A stretch of 64,000 bases of DNA from Ascidiaceihabitans sp029251465 (GTDB taxonomy: Bacteria; Pseudomonadota; Alphaproteobacteria; Rhodobacterales; Rhodobacteraceae): assembly GCF_042932805.1 (NCBI RefSeq), contig NZ_CP170633.1:124001-188000 (forward strand). The letters are read 5' to 3'. The notes beneath the pieces were generated by a model. The model ran no database searches. It was not told the origin of the DNA and worked only from the letters and a program-made list of their open reading frames with translations. Positions 40,035 through 48,775 of the stretch are shown here, piece by piece. The number at the start of each line of letters is the position of its first letter. Position 1 is the first letter of the stretch. The position numbers were made by a program, and so were the translations under genes.

Positions 40035-42878
40035 ATGACATTTACCCCCACCGACTACCTGCCATATGATTTTGCAAATCGCCGCCACATTGGACCTTCC
40101 CCTGCGGAAATGGCGCAAATGCTGGACGTGGTGGGGGCAAAGGATCTGGCCGCGTTGATCGACGACACGCTGCCTGCAAAAATCCGTCAGAAAGAACCGC
40201 TTGAGTTTGGAAAAGCCAAATCCGAGCGCGAGCTATTGCACCACATGAAGATCGTCGCGGGCAAAAACAAAGTGCTGACGTCGTTGATCGGGCAGGGCTA
40301 TCACGGCACGGTCACGCCGCCTGCGATCCAACGCAATATTCTGGAAAATCCGGCTTGGTACACGGCCTACACGCCCTATCAGCCCGAGATTTCGCAGGGG
40401 CGTCTTGAGGCACTTTTGAACTTTCAAACGATGGTGTCGGATTTGACCGGTCTAGAGATCGCCAACGCGTCGTTGCTCGACGAAGCGACTGCCTGCGCCG
40501 AGGCGATGACGATGGCGCAGCGGGTGTCAAAATCCAAGGCTATCGGGTTCTTTGTCGATGAAAATTGCCACCCACAAAACATTGCGGTGATGAAGACACG
40601 TGCAGCGCCTCTGGGGATCGAAATCACGATTGGCGATCCGAATGATCTGGATGCGACGGCCGTCTTTGGCGCGATCTTTCAGTACCCCGGAACACACGGG
40701 CATTTGCGTGATTTCACGGATCAGATCGCGGCCCTGCATGGCACCAAAGCCATCGGTATTATTGCGGCTGACCCACTGTCGCTGACCTTGCTTAAGGAAC
40801 CCGGTGCGATGGGCGCGGATATTGCCGTTGGATCAACCCAGCGGTTCGGTGTGCCGGTCGGATATGGCGGTCCGCACGCGGCCTACATGGCGACCAAAGC
40901 GAACTACGCGCGCTCGATGCCGGGGCGTATTGTCGGGGTGTCTATCGACAGCCTTGGCAACCGCGCCTACCGCCTGTCGCTGCAAACCCGCGAACAACAT
41001 ATTCGGCGCGAAAAAGCGACGTCAAACGTGTGTACGGCGCAGGCGTTGCTGGCCGTAATGGCCGGATTTTACGCGGTATTTCATGGGCCTGAGGGGTTAA
41101 AAGCGATTGCGCAACGCATCCATCGCAAGACTGCGCGATTGGCCGAAGGTCTGAAAACCGCAGGCTTTGATGTGCGCCCTGCGACGTTCTTTGACACGAT
41201 CACTGTGGACGTTGGCCCGTTGCAATCGGCGGTCATGAAATCGGCGGTGGATGAAGGGATCAACCTGCGCGCTGTCGGCTCCACTCAGGTCGGGATCACG
41301 CTGGATGAACGCACGCGATCCGAGACAATCGAGGCCGTCTGGCGCGCCTTCGGGATCGAGCTGAAGGACAAGGATTACACCCCACATTACCACGTGCCGG
41401 AAAAGCTGATCCGCACCTCGGATTACCTGACCCATCCGGTGTTCCACATGAACCGCGCCGAGACAGAAATGATGCGTTACATGCGTCGTTTGGCGGATCG
41501 TGATCTGGCGCTGGATCGCGCGATGATCCCGCTGGGATCGTGCACAATGAAGCTGAATTCCGCGGCCGAAATGATGCCGGTGACGTGGGATGAATTTTCG
41601 CTTTTGCATCCCTACATCCCGACGGATCAAGCGGCCGGTTACATGGAAATGATCGATGATCTGTCGGCCAAATTATGTGATGTCACGGGCTATGACGCGA
41701 TTTCGATGCAGCCAAATTCTGGTGCGCAGGGCGAATACGCGGGGTTGCTTTCGATTGCGTCGTATCACCGCGCAAACGGTCAAGGGCACCGCAACATTTG
41801 CCTGATCCCGATGTCTGCGCATGGGACCAATCCGGCCTCGGCGCAGATGGTGGGTTGGAAGGTTGTTCCGATCAAGTCGGACGCCAAAGGCGACATCGAT
41901 CTTGAGGATTTTGCCGCCAAAGCGGACCTGCACAAAGACAACCTTGCTGCCTGCATGATCACCTATCCGTCGACCCACGGGGTGTTCGAGGAAACCGTGA
42001 TTGACGTGTGCCAGATGACCCACGATCGCGGCGGTCAGGTCTATATCGACGGGGCCAACATGAACGCGATGGTCGGCCTGTCGCGCCCCGGTGATTTGGG
42101 TGGGGACGTGAGCCACCTGAACCTGCACAAAACCTTTTGCATTCCGCACGGTGGTGGTGGGCCCGGTATGGGACCGATCGGTGTGAAAGAACACTTGATT
42201 GCGCATCTTCCGGGGGATCCGAACACGGGGACCGGCGCTGTGTCTGCCGCGGCCTTTGGGTCGCCATCGCTGTTGCCGATTTCGTGGGCCTATTGCCTGA
42301 TGATGGGCGGCGAAGGGCTGACCCAAGCGACCCGCGTGGCGATCCTGAACGCCAATTACATCGCCAAGCGATTGGAAGGCGCGTTCGACGTTTTGTACAA
42401 GGGGCCAACCGGACGTGTGGCGCACGAATGCATCATCGACACGCGCCCGTTTGCGGACTCTGCGCATGTGACGGTGGACGATATTGCCAAGCGTTTGATC
42501 GACTGCGGCTTTCACGCCCCAACGATGAGCTGGCCAGTGGCGGGCACCTTGATGATCGAGCCGACGGAATCCGAAACCAAAGCCGAGCTGGACCGGTTCT
42601 GCGATGCGATGTTGGCGATCCGTGCCGAGATCACGCAGATCGAAAACGGTGAGATCGACGCGGACAACAACCCGCTGAAAAACGCGCCACACACGATGGA
42701 GGATTTGGTTAAAGACTGGGATCGCCCCTACAGCCGCGAGGTCGGGTGTTTCCCGCCCGGAGCGTTCCGTGTCGACAAATATTGGCCGCCTGTGAACCGT
42801 GTGGACAACGTCTGGGGGGATCGAAATTTGACCTGTACGTGTCCGCCGATGGAAAACTACGCAGAGGCGGCAGAATAG
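40035..42878 (+). CDS. gcvP: glycine dehydrogenase (decarboxylating), P protein
   Basis: A 947-residue homodimeric-type P protein (both halves fused). It begins with RRHIGPSPAEMAQML, and carries the PLP lysine in LHKTFCIPHGGGGPGMGP (about residue 698). It decarboxylates glycine and loads the aminomethyl group onto lipoyl-GcvH. Strong intrinsic terminator follows at 42910, ending the operon. Large antisense open frames inside it are shadows. Confidence 0.97.
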   Translation: MTFTPTDYLPYDFANRRHIGPSPAEMAQMLDVVGAKDLAALIDDTLPAKIRQKEPLEFGKAKSERELLHHMKIVAGKNKVLTSLIGQGYHGTVTPPAIQRNILENPAWYTAYTPYQPEISQGRLEALLNFQTMVSDLTGLEIANASLLDEATACAEAMTMAQRVSKSKAIGFFVDENCHPQNIAVMKTRAAPLGIEITIGDPNDLDATAVFGAIFQYPGTHGHLRDFTDQIAALHGTKAIGIIAADPLSLTLLKEPGAMGADIAVGSTQRFGVPVGYGGPHAAYMATKANYARSMPGRIVGVSIDSLGNRAYRLSLQTREQHIRREKATSNVCTAQALLAVMAGFYAVFHGPEGLKAIAQRIHRKTARLAEGLKTAGFDVRPATFFDTITVDVGPLQSAVMKSAVDEGINLRAVGSTQVGITLDERTRSETIEAVWRAFGIELKDKDYTPHYHVPEKLIRTSDYLTHPVFHMNRAETEMMRYMRRLADRDLALDRAMIPLGSCTMKLNSAAEMMPVTWDEFSLLHPYIPTDQAAGYMEMIDDLSAKLCDVTGYDAISMQPNSGAQGEYAGLLSIASYHRANGQGHRNICLIPMSAHGTNPASAQMVGWKVVPIKSDAKGDIDLEDFAAKADLHKDNLAACMITYPSTHGVFEETVIDVCQMTHDRGGQVYIDGANMNAMVGLSRPGDLGGDVSHLNLHKTFCIPHGGGGPGMGPIGVKEHLIAHLPGDPNTGTGAVSAAAFGSPSLLPISWAYCLMMGGEGLTQATRVAILNANYIAKRLEGAFDVLYKGPTGRVAHECIIDTRPFADSAHVTVDDIAKRLIDCGFHAPTMSWPVAGTLMIEPTESETKAELDRFCDAMLAIRAEITQIENGEIDADNNPLKNAPHTMEDLVKDWDRPYSREVGCFPPGAFRVDKYWPPVNRVDNVWGDRNLTCTCPPMENYAEAAE

Positions 42879-42909
42879 CCGCATTCGACGTTCCTTCGCA
42901 AAATAGATC

Positions 42910-42940
42910 AGGCCGGTGTTTCATTGCACCGGCCTTTTTC
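42910..42940 (+). terminator. intrinsic terminator after gcvTHP
   Basis: AGGCCGGTG and CACCGGCCT make a perfect 9-bp stem with an 8-base loop, followed by TTTTT at 42935-42939. This is a textbook Rho-independent terminator on the plus strand, 31 bp after the gcvP stop. Confidence 0.93.
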
Positions 42941-43044
42941 GTGCCGCGTGTGCACACAATCTGAGCGAGAGATAATGCTCGCTAAAATACAGCTTCGTGG
43001 TACGCTGTGGTTGTATTAAACGATTCATATTTTAGGAAATTGCT

Positions 43045-44556
43045 ATGAGATTGCTCAAACTAGCGCTGTTTTGTTGCGTGCTGATTGTTGGCGCCTACGT
43101 CATCTATCACTATCAAATCAAAGGCAAAAATTCGACCGAGGGGCCATTGGAGAACGGGACGCCGCAAGCCAGCGCCATATCGACAACGGTCAGCTGTCAG
43201 GGCGCGGATCACGTGATCACCAATGGCGCGGCGATCCCGCATTTGCCGGATGCGTCGATGATCGCGTCCGAAGACATCAGCGTCGAGAGCCTGCAATGTT
43301 CGTTTGATGCGTATTCCTGGGATTTGTTTTTGGCGCTCAATCACGACGCGGATGGTGTGCTTGTCACCGGCGGCAGCGATGATCCGACAGTCTGGGAAAA
43401 CTGGGCTGAGAGCAGCGATATTTTCCTACCGGATGGTGCCGCACCTGCGTCAACTGAGGGGTCATTTCCGCCGCGCAATGTACCTGCGGAATGTGCCGGT
43501 CTGCATGACGGCGCGATGAAAATCGTGCGCCAAATTGGCAAGCGTCCTGACGTTCTGGAAGAATTCACAGAGCCGTTTCAATCCGGTCCTTTGATCGATG
43601 CAAACGGGCACTACAGCCGCTTTGCGATTTCGGTGAACCAGTCGATGTACGACTATATTTTGGACAACGAACTGTACAACAAAGCCGGTCAAAAGACGTT
43701 TTCGCAAGCAGGCAACGAGGTGAATTTTTCCTGTAGCTGCAACGAGGGCACAGACGCTGACGGCAATCCGATTTGCGCACAAGGCGGCCAGCAAGGGGCC
43801 GTGATGGCCAAAGCCGCGTGGAAGGTGATCGACACTGCCAAAAACGATGATCCGTCGTTGTTTCACACGGTCGAGGCACTGGTGTTCACCGAGGCGGCCA
43901 AAGACGGATCGCGCCCGGCAATGTGCGAAAAGCAACTGGTCGGTTTGACCGGTTTTCACATCGCTCAAAAGACCAGCAACGACACGCAATGGCTGTGGTC
44001 GACGTTTGAACACGTGGACAATGCGCCAACAAAAGGCCAAGGCGCTGACAAGCCAAAGTACAACTATTTCAACCCTGATTGCGCTGATTGTAACGCGGTG
44101 AACGAGCCACCCGCGCAGCCCTGGAACCCCGATGATCCGCCGCTAAGCGACGCGCGCATTGGTGATCGCAGCCAGATCGAGCGGGTCATTGCGATCCATC
44201 AAGACACGGATGCGATGAACGCGCAGGTGCAATCCGATCTGCTGGCCGGCACCGTTTGGGTCAATTACGAACTGGTTTCGACCCAGTGGCCCACAGCGCC
44301 AACCGCCCCGAACGCCGCGCCAACGGCGGCGACAAACTGGTGCAGCGCGATCAACGAAGTCGACAAATCGGGCAACCCGGCACCTGCGTTTTTGGCCAAC
44401 ACCACGCTGGAAACCTACATCCAAGGCACGGTCCCGCAAGCCAGTTCCAGCTGCATCAATTGTCACTTGAACGCGACGATGACGGACGGGCAATTTTCCG
44501 ATTTCACGTATTTGCTAGAACGCGCCCGAGGGCCGCAAGAGGGGCCAAGCCAATGA
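43045..44556 (+). CDS. membrane-anchored single-heme c-type cytochrome subunit of a GMC dehydrogenase
   Basis: A 503-residue protein with an N-terminal membrane anchor (LALFCCVLIVGAYVIYHY, residues 6-23) and a large periplasmic part. Only one heme motif, CINCH, is present, near residue 473. Other cysteine groups (CSCNEG near 230, CADCN near 350) lack the histidine needed for heme. I do not recognise the rest of the sequence. It overlaps the small subunit gene by 4 bases, followed by a GMC oxidoreductase, so it probably takes electrons from that enzyme. Known fructose, sorbitol and FAD-glucose dehydrogenases use a three-heme subunit instead, so this one is unusual. Confidence 0.7.
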   Translation: MRLLKLALFCCVLIVGAYVIYHYQIKGKNSTEGPLENGTPQASAISTTVSCQGADHVITNGAAIPHLPDASMIASEDISVESLQCSFDAYSWDLFLALNHDADGVLVTGGSDDPTVWENWAESSDIFLPDGAAPASTEGSFPPRNVPAECAGLHDGAMKIVRQIGKRPDVLEEFTEPFQSGPLIDANGHYSRFAISVNQSMYDYILDNELYNKAGQKTFSQAGNEVNFSCSCNEGTDADGNPICAQGGQQGAVMAKAAWKVIDTAKNDDPSLFHTVEALVFTEAAKDGSRPAMCEKQLVGLTGFHIAQKTSNDTQWLWSTFEHVDNAPTKGQGADKPKYNYFNPDCADCNAVNEPPAQPWNPDDPPLSDARIGDRSQIERVIAIHQDTDAMNAQVQSDLLAGTVWVNYELVSTQWPTAPTAPNAAPTAATNWCSAINEVDKSGNPAPAFLANTTLETYIQGTVPQASSSCINCHLNATMTDGQFSDFTYLLERARGPQEGPSQ

Positions 44557-45113
44557 GCAATTCTGATCAAAAGACATTCAATGCGATGTCGGCTTTGCTG
44601 ACGGGGTTCAGTGAACAATTGATTGCACCACAAGTCGATCCGATTGGTTTGCCAAAGCTGTTTTTGCAATGGGCGACGGATCATTCTGGTGGGGACTGTG
44701 CCAATTTGCTGGCGACATTCGCGTCCCTTCAGGCCGTTGTTCCGGCCTTAAGCACAGACGAAATCGGGTCTGTCATCATGGGGGTGTCGCCTGATCCGAC
44801 AACCGGTGAACCGATCGACGAAAACCAAACGGCTGTCGCGCAAGCGATCCTAAAGCTGTGGTATTTGGGGTCGTGGTATCAGCCCTTTGACAGCGCAGGT
44901 GCGGCCAAAGGCAAGGAAACCGTCGTGTCCGATCAGGCCTACATCAAAGGTCTGGCATGGCAGTCGATGCAAAGCCACGCGATGGGCAATTCGACCCTGA
45001 CGTTTGGCTACTGGGACAAACCGCCTGCCGCATCGTTGCAGGTGACGACGGGGAACGATGAGGTGTCCGCTGGCGGATCGCCCGACACCTCTGGATGGGG
45101 GGCAAGCGCATGA
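44553..45113 (+). CDS. small subunit-like protein of a GMC dehydrogenase
   Basis: A 186-residue protein starting MSNSDQKTFNAMSALLTGF. Its size, position between cytochrome and GMC genes, and the LKLWYLGSWYQP segment (about residue 105) resemble the small subunits of membrane-bound sorbitol/fructose dehydrogenases. Those normally carry a Tat signal, which is missing here, and the in-frame sequence upstream of the start has no hydrophobic stretch either. ATGA overlaps on both sides (44553 and 45110) couple it to its neighbours. Confidence 0.65.
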   Translation: MSNSDQKTFNAMSALLTGFSEQLIAPQVDPIGLPKLFLQWATDHSGGDCANLLATFASLQAVVPALSTDEIGSVIMGVSPDPTTGEPIDENQTAVAQAILKLWYLGSWYQPFDSAGAAKGKETVVSDQAYIKGLAWQSMQSHAMGNSTLTFGYWDKPPAASLQVTTGNDEVSAGGSPDTSGWGASA

Positions 45114-47110
45114 GCGATCCTGACTACGATATCATCATTGTTGGCGCCGGCGTTGCGGGCCCGATTATCGCCAAAGAACTGTCGCAAGCGGGTGCAAAAA
45201 TCCTGATCATCGAGGGTGGGCCAGAGACACCGCCCACGAACCGCGAAGAATACATGAGCAACTTTTTGTTGAACACGGTAAAGACGCCTGAATCGCCCTA
45301 CCCACCGGGATTGGGTGCCAATCCAGCAAAAGAAGCAACGCCGCGCGCCACCGTTGCGCAGACCTTTGGCAACAATGTTTCGCCAACGTGGCACGCTGAT
45401 CTTGGGGCGGGAAACTACATTTACAACGCGGATGTGTCGTATCTTTTGCAAGAAGGCCCGCAGCCGTTTTTGTCAGGGTACGAGCGGATTACAGGTGGCA
45501 CCACGTGGCATTGGCTGGGTACAAGTCTGCGTTTTTTGGAACATGATTTCACGATGAAATCGACCTACGGCGCAGATGATCCTGACTATCCGATGCCCGA
45601 TTGGCCGATTGTTGTGGATGATTTACTAGACGCCTACGGGCGCGCTGAGCACGAGATCGGCGTGTCTGCAGATGTGTCGATCCAAACCAAGGAACTGGCA
45701 CAAATCGGTTTGAAATATTCCGACGGTTACAGCTATCCGATGCAAGAAATTCCGCCGTCGGTTTTGGATGTGCAGATTGCTGCTGCGCTGAACGGCTTTC
45801 AGGATTTCATCAACTTTGAGGGTCAGCAGGTCTTTGTGACGTCCACCCCTGCAGGGCGAAACTCGCAACCCGATGGCAACAGACGCACCTGTGCGGGCAA
45901 CACAAATTGCATCCCGATTTGCCCCATCCAGGCCAAGTGGGACGGCACGGTGACACTGGCTGGGGCGCAGTCGACGGGCAATGTGACGTTGAAATCACAA
46001 TGCGTCGTGACCAAAGTTGTGTCCGCAGGGTACGGCCAGCCGGTGACAGGGATCGAATACATTCACTGGGAAAATGGTCCGACAAAAATCACCAAATCCG
46101 AGCCCATCACGGCGACTGCAAAAATTTACGTCATCGCCGCCCACGCGATCGAAACGCCTAAGCTGATGCTGATGTCTGACATGGGTAACGGGCAGACGGT
46201 GGCGAATTCGTCTGACCAGATGGGGCGCAACCTGATGGATCACCCGCTGTACCTGTCGTGGTCGCTGATGCCCGAGCAGATCTTTGGCTTTCGCGGGCCT
46301 TTGACAACGTCAGGCATTGAATCGCTGCGTGATGGTCCGTTCCGGTCAGATCGGGCGGCTTGGCGGTGTGAAATTGGCAACGAAGGCTGGAATTTTGCCA
46401 TCGGTGACCCTTGGACAACTGTCAGTGATTTTGTGGATGGCAAGAACGCCTCGCACACCAATGCGAACTTGGATCGGCTGTTCGGGGCCGGGTTGATCGA
46501 ACAGCTGAACAGCCATTTTACGCGGCAATGGCGGATGGGGTTTTTGGTTGAACAAACACCCGAATCCGACAGCCGTGTAACGATCAATCGCGACAACGGT
46601 ATCGTCGATGGCCTGCATCTACCGCGCCCTGTGATTAACTATAAATTATCGGAATACACCCGTCGGGGTTTTGCCTCGGCCGAGGTGTTTTCACGGCAGG
46701 TTTATCAAATGTTGGGGGCGACCAATTTCACCCGGAACGCGCAGAATTTGACCGCTGCTGACGGTACCGAATTTCCAAACCCTGTTTGGTTTGAAAACCC
46801 TGATCGCGACATGTTTGAGGCTTTGCCTGATGCGTTGAAGGTGCCTGAGTTGTGTGCAAACGGGCAGGCGGTACCAGACGGGTTCACCTACTTTGGGGCG
46901 GGCCATCTGGTTGGCACGTACCGGATGGGATCAGACGCGCGCACATCGGTTGTCGACAGTTACAGCCGCAGCTGGGATCACAACAATCTGTTTTTGGTTG
47001 GCGACGGTGTTTTTCCAACGATTACAACGGCTAACCCGACGTTGACCTTGGCGGCCTTGGCGATGCGTACAGCTGATGCGATCAAGGCGCAACTGGCAAC
47101 AACGCCTTAG
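45110..47110 (+). CDS. GMC-family FAD oxidoreductase with probable 3Fe-4S cluster
   Basis: A 666-residue flavoprotein. The FAD-binding Rossmann motif is DIIIVGAGVAGPIIAKEL (about residues 7-24), and the C-terminal GMC segments are FGAGHLVGTYRMGSD (His) and LFLVGDGVFPTITTANPTLT (His/Asn replaced by a Thr/Asn-containing turn). CAGNTNCIPIC near residue 265 has the C-x5-C-x3-C spacing that binds the 3Fe-4S cluster in FAD-dependent glucose dehydrogenase. It has no signal peptide. It is the last gene of a three-gene coupled operon and would oxidise a sugar, polyol or alcohol, passing electrons to the cytochrome. Confidence 0.85.
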   Translation: MSDPDYDIIIVGAGVAGPIIAKELSQAGAKILIIEGGPETPPTNREEYMSNFLLNTVKTPESPYPPGLGANPAKEATPRATVAQTFGNNVSPTWHADLGAGNYIYNADVSYLLQEGPQPFLSGYERITGGTTWHWLGTSLRFLEHDFTMKSTYGADDPDYPMPDWPIVVDDLLDAYGRAEHEIGVSADVSIQTKELAQIGLKYSDGYSYPMQEIPPSVLDVQIAAALNGFQDFINFEGQQVFVTSTPAGRNSQPDGNRRTCAGNTNCIPICPIQAKWDGTVTLAGAQSTGNVTLKSQCVVTKVVSAGYGQPVTGIEYIHWENGPTKITKSEPITATAKIYVIAAHAIETPKLMLMSDMGNGQTVANSSDQMGRNLMDHPLYLSWSLMPEQIFGFRGPLTTSGIESLRDGPFRSDRAAWRCEIGNEGWNFAIGDPWTTVSDFVDGKNASHTNANLDRLFGAGLIEQLNSHFTRQWRMGFLVEQTPESDSRVTINRDNGIVDGLHLPRPVINYKLSEYTRRGFASAEVFSRQVYQMLGATNFTRNAQNLTAADGTEFPNPVWFENPDRDMFEALPDALKVPELCANGQAVPDGFTYFGAGHLVGTYRMGSDARTSVVDSYSRSWDHNNLFLVGDGVFPTITTANPTLTLAALAMRTADAIKAQLATTP

Positions 47111-47119
47111 AAAACCTTC

Positions 47120-47148
47120 AAGGGGGCGGTCTGTTTGGTCGCCCTTTT
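47120..47148. terminator. probable bidirectional terminator between convergent genes
   Basis: AAGGGGGCG pairs with CGCCCTTTT (two G-T pairs) around an 11-base loop, 10 bp after the GMC stop. T residues close the plus-strand arm. It separates the GMC operon from the convergent glyoxalase-like gene. Confidence 0.6.
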
Positions 47149-47154
47149 GCCGTT

Positions 47155-48042
47155 TCAACTTTCGCTTTGAGTGAACCTGAGGAACGTGTTGGCTGTCTCT
47201 TTGGGGGCATGCGTGACCCATCCGTTTTGTGTTCGGATCAATGCGATGTCGCTGTTTTTTGCGTGGGTTTCGAACGCCTTTGCATCGCGAAATTTCAAAT
47301 CCATAGCGACGATGCATGGTCCACCCGCCGTGTCTTGGGCAAAGGGCAATGGCCCGAATTCTGCTTCGATCGCATGCGCCGTTTGAACCCGAATTGGGCC
47401 ATTGGCGGTGTCAACTTGAAACCCGCCTTTGATCGGTTTTGCTGCGCCGTATAAACCAGTTAACTTTGTGTTCAGTGCGGCGTGATCGAATGCCTGCGCC
47501 AACACGCTCACTCCGCAAATTCCGAACACGGAATTGGGGTGCTGTAGCCATTCAGGCACGTAGATCAATTCGGGGCGATGCTGCTGGCATAGGAAAAATG
47601 ACAGGCGCGGGTGATCGGCGTCGGGCAACAGCGCCAGCGTCGTTTTGGTGCGCCCGGTTGTGCCATCGGGCAAGGTCACGTCGCGCCCGAATTCGAGGTG
47701 ACCGGCGACAGTGAAACCGGCGGCAGCGGCCGTTTCGGCATCGATGTGTGATCCGGTGCTGTGCAGCGCAGATAGGGCAACGCCTTCGCGGATTTGCAAG
47801 TGATCATGGACGTGGCGGCCAAATCTGAAATCTCCAGCGGGGACCTGATCTAGCAGGGTGTCGTCATAAATTCCCATGATTTCGACCAAGCAACCATCGA
47901 ACATCGCGAGGCTGGTGCTGGTGCCCCACGGGTGTTTGCCGATGGCCGTCATGTTGAACCCGAGCGAGATCAATCGCACGCGCAGCCCTGCAATATCGTG
48001 CGTCGCAAGCAGCGGGTGGTCGATGCCGAAGGATGCGTTCAT
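47155..48042 (-). CDS. glyoxalase-like (VOC superfamily) protein
   Basis: A 295-residue protein starting MNASFGIDHPLLATHDIAGL. IDHPLLATHDI and the two-repeat layout with further HAALN and FEPxG-less segments resemble the Glyoxalase_3 group of the vicinal-oxygen-chelate fold, which uses paired His/Glu metal ligands. The reaction is unknown. The start at 48042 overlaps the cysE-like stop (ATGA). It is the last gene of the six-gene operon headed by the IclR regulator and may act on an intermediate of that pathway. Confidence 0.7.
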   Translation of the reverse strand: MNASFGIDHPLLATHDIAGLRVRLISLGFNMTAIGKHPWGTSTSLAMFDGCLVEIMGIYDDTLLDQVPAGDFRFGRHVHDHLQIREGVALSALHSTGSHIDAETAAAAGFTVAGHLEFGRDVTLPDGTTGRTKTTLALLPDADHPRLSFFLCQQHRPELIYVPEWLQHPNSVFGICGVSVLAQAFDHAALNTKLTGLYGAAKPIKGGFQVDTANGPIRVQTAHAIEAEFGPLPFAQDTAGGPCIVAMDLKFRDAKAFETHAKNSDIALIRTQNGWVTHAPKETANTFLRFTQSES

Positions 48043-48767
48043 GACGTGCTCTTTGGCGATGCAAATGTTATCGTCGCAGGCCCGACATTGCGGGCTTTGG
48101 TACCAACCGCGAGGATCCGTTCGGGGACGTTTTCCAGCACAATTGCCCCTGCCGCAATGTTGGCAAATGCGCCGATTTTGATGTTGCCCAAAATGGTTGC
48201 GCCCGCCCCGATCACAGCGCCGCGCCCGATGTGGGGGTGCCGGCTGGGGCCGGTGTCTGCCAGCGTGCTGCCCAACGTGACGTTGTGCCAGATCGACACA
48301 TCTTCGTCGATGACGCTGGTTTCCCCGACGACAAACCCAAGCCCGTGATCCAGCCACAGTCCGGCGCCAATCTGCGCTGCGGGGTGGATATCGGTGCTGA
48401 AGGCGCGCCCGAATGCGGCCTTGAGCGCCAGCGCCATATTGGTGTCGCCGTCTTGCCAAAGCTGATGGGTCACACGGTACGCCATGATCGCGTGACTGCC
48501 GCGTGCAAACAGAAATGTTGCCGCTGGCCCGCCGGGTTCGAAATTGCGCCGGGCAGCTTCGGTGATGTCATATTCGGTCTGCTTTTGCAGCGTCGGATTG
48601 CTGCGGTAGACGCGCGTGACGGCCCCGGCGACATGGGCGCTTTTGCAGATGCTGCCCAGCAGGCTACCGAGCAACGTTGGTGCATCGTCAAAGGGACTTA
48701 GATCCAAAATTCCAGCGATCTGAGTATCGCTGTTCAGCAATGTCCGAACGTCATCAACCAGTTTCAT
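48039..48767 (-). CDS. cysE: serine O-acetyltransferase-like protein
   Basis: A 242-residue left-handed beta-helix acetyltransferase. The helical N-terminal domain is followed by hexapeptide repeats, with TDIHPAAQIGAGLWLDHGLG (active-site Asp/His), VVGETSVIDEDVSIWHNVTLG and GAGATILGNIKIG. The sequence is SAT-like, so acetyl transfer to serine for cysteine synthesis is expected. Its place inside a catabolic operon, overlapping a VOC gene and 8 bp after an aldehyde dehydrogenase, leaves open a different acceptor such as an amino or hydroxy acid. Confidence 0.8.
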   Translation of the reverse strand: MKLVDDVRTLLNSDTQIAGILDLSPFDDAPTLLGSLLGSICKSAHVAGAVTRVYRSNPTLQKQTEYDITEAARRNFEPGGPAATFLFARGSHAIMAYRVTHQLWQDGDTNMALALKAAFGRAFSTDIHPAAQIGAGLWLDHGLGFVVGETSVIDEDVSIWHNVTLGSTLADTGPSRHPHIGRGAVIGAGATILGNIKIGAFANIAAGAIVLENVPERILAVGTKARNVGPATITFASPKSTS

Positions 48768-48775
48768 ATTGCACC

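Noticed and set aside
41673..42884. Open frame of 403 codons opposite gcvP
   Set aside because: It lies within the unmistakable gcvP and has no recognisable motif or ribosome site.
43734..44100. Extra heme sites in the cytochrome subunit
   Set aside because: CSCNE and CADCN have cysteine pairs but no following histidine, so only CINCH near residue 473 is accepted.
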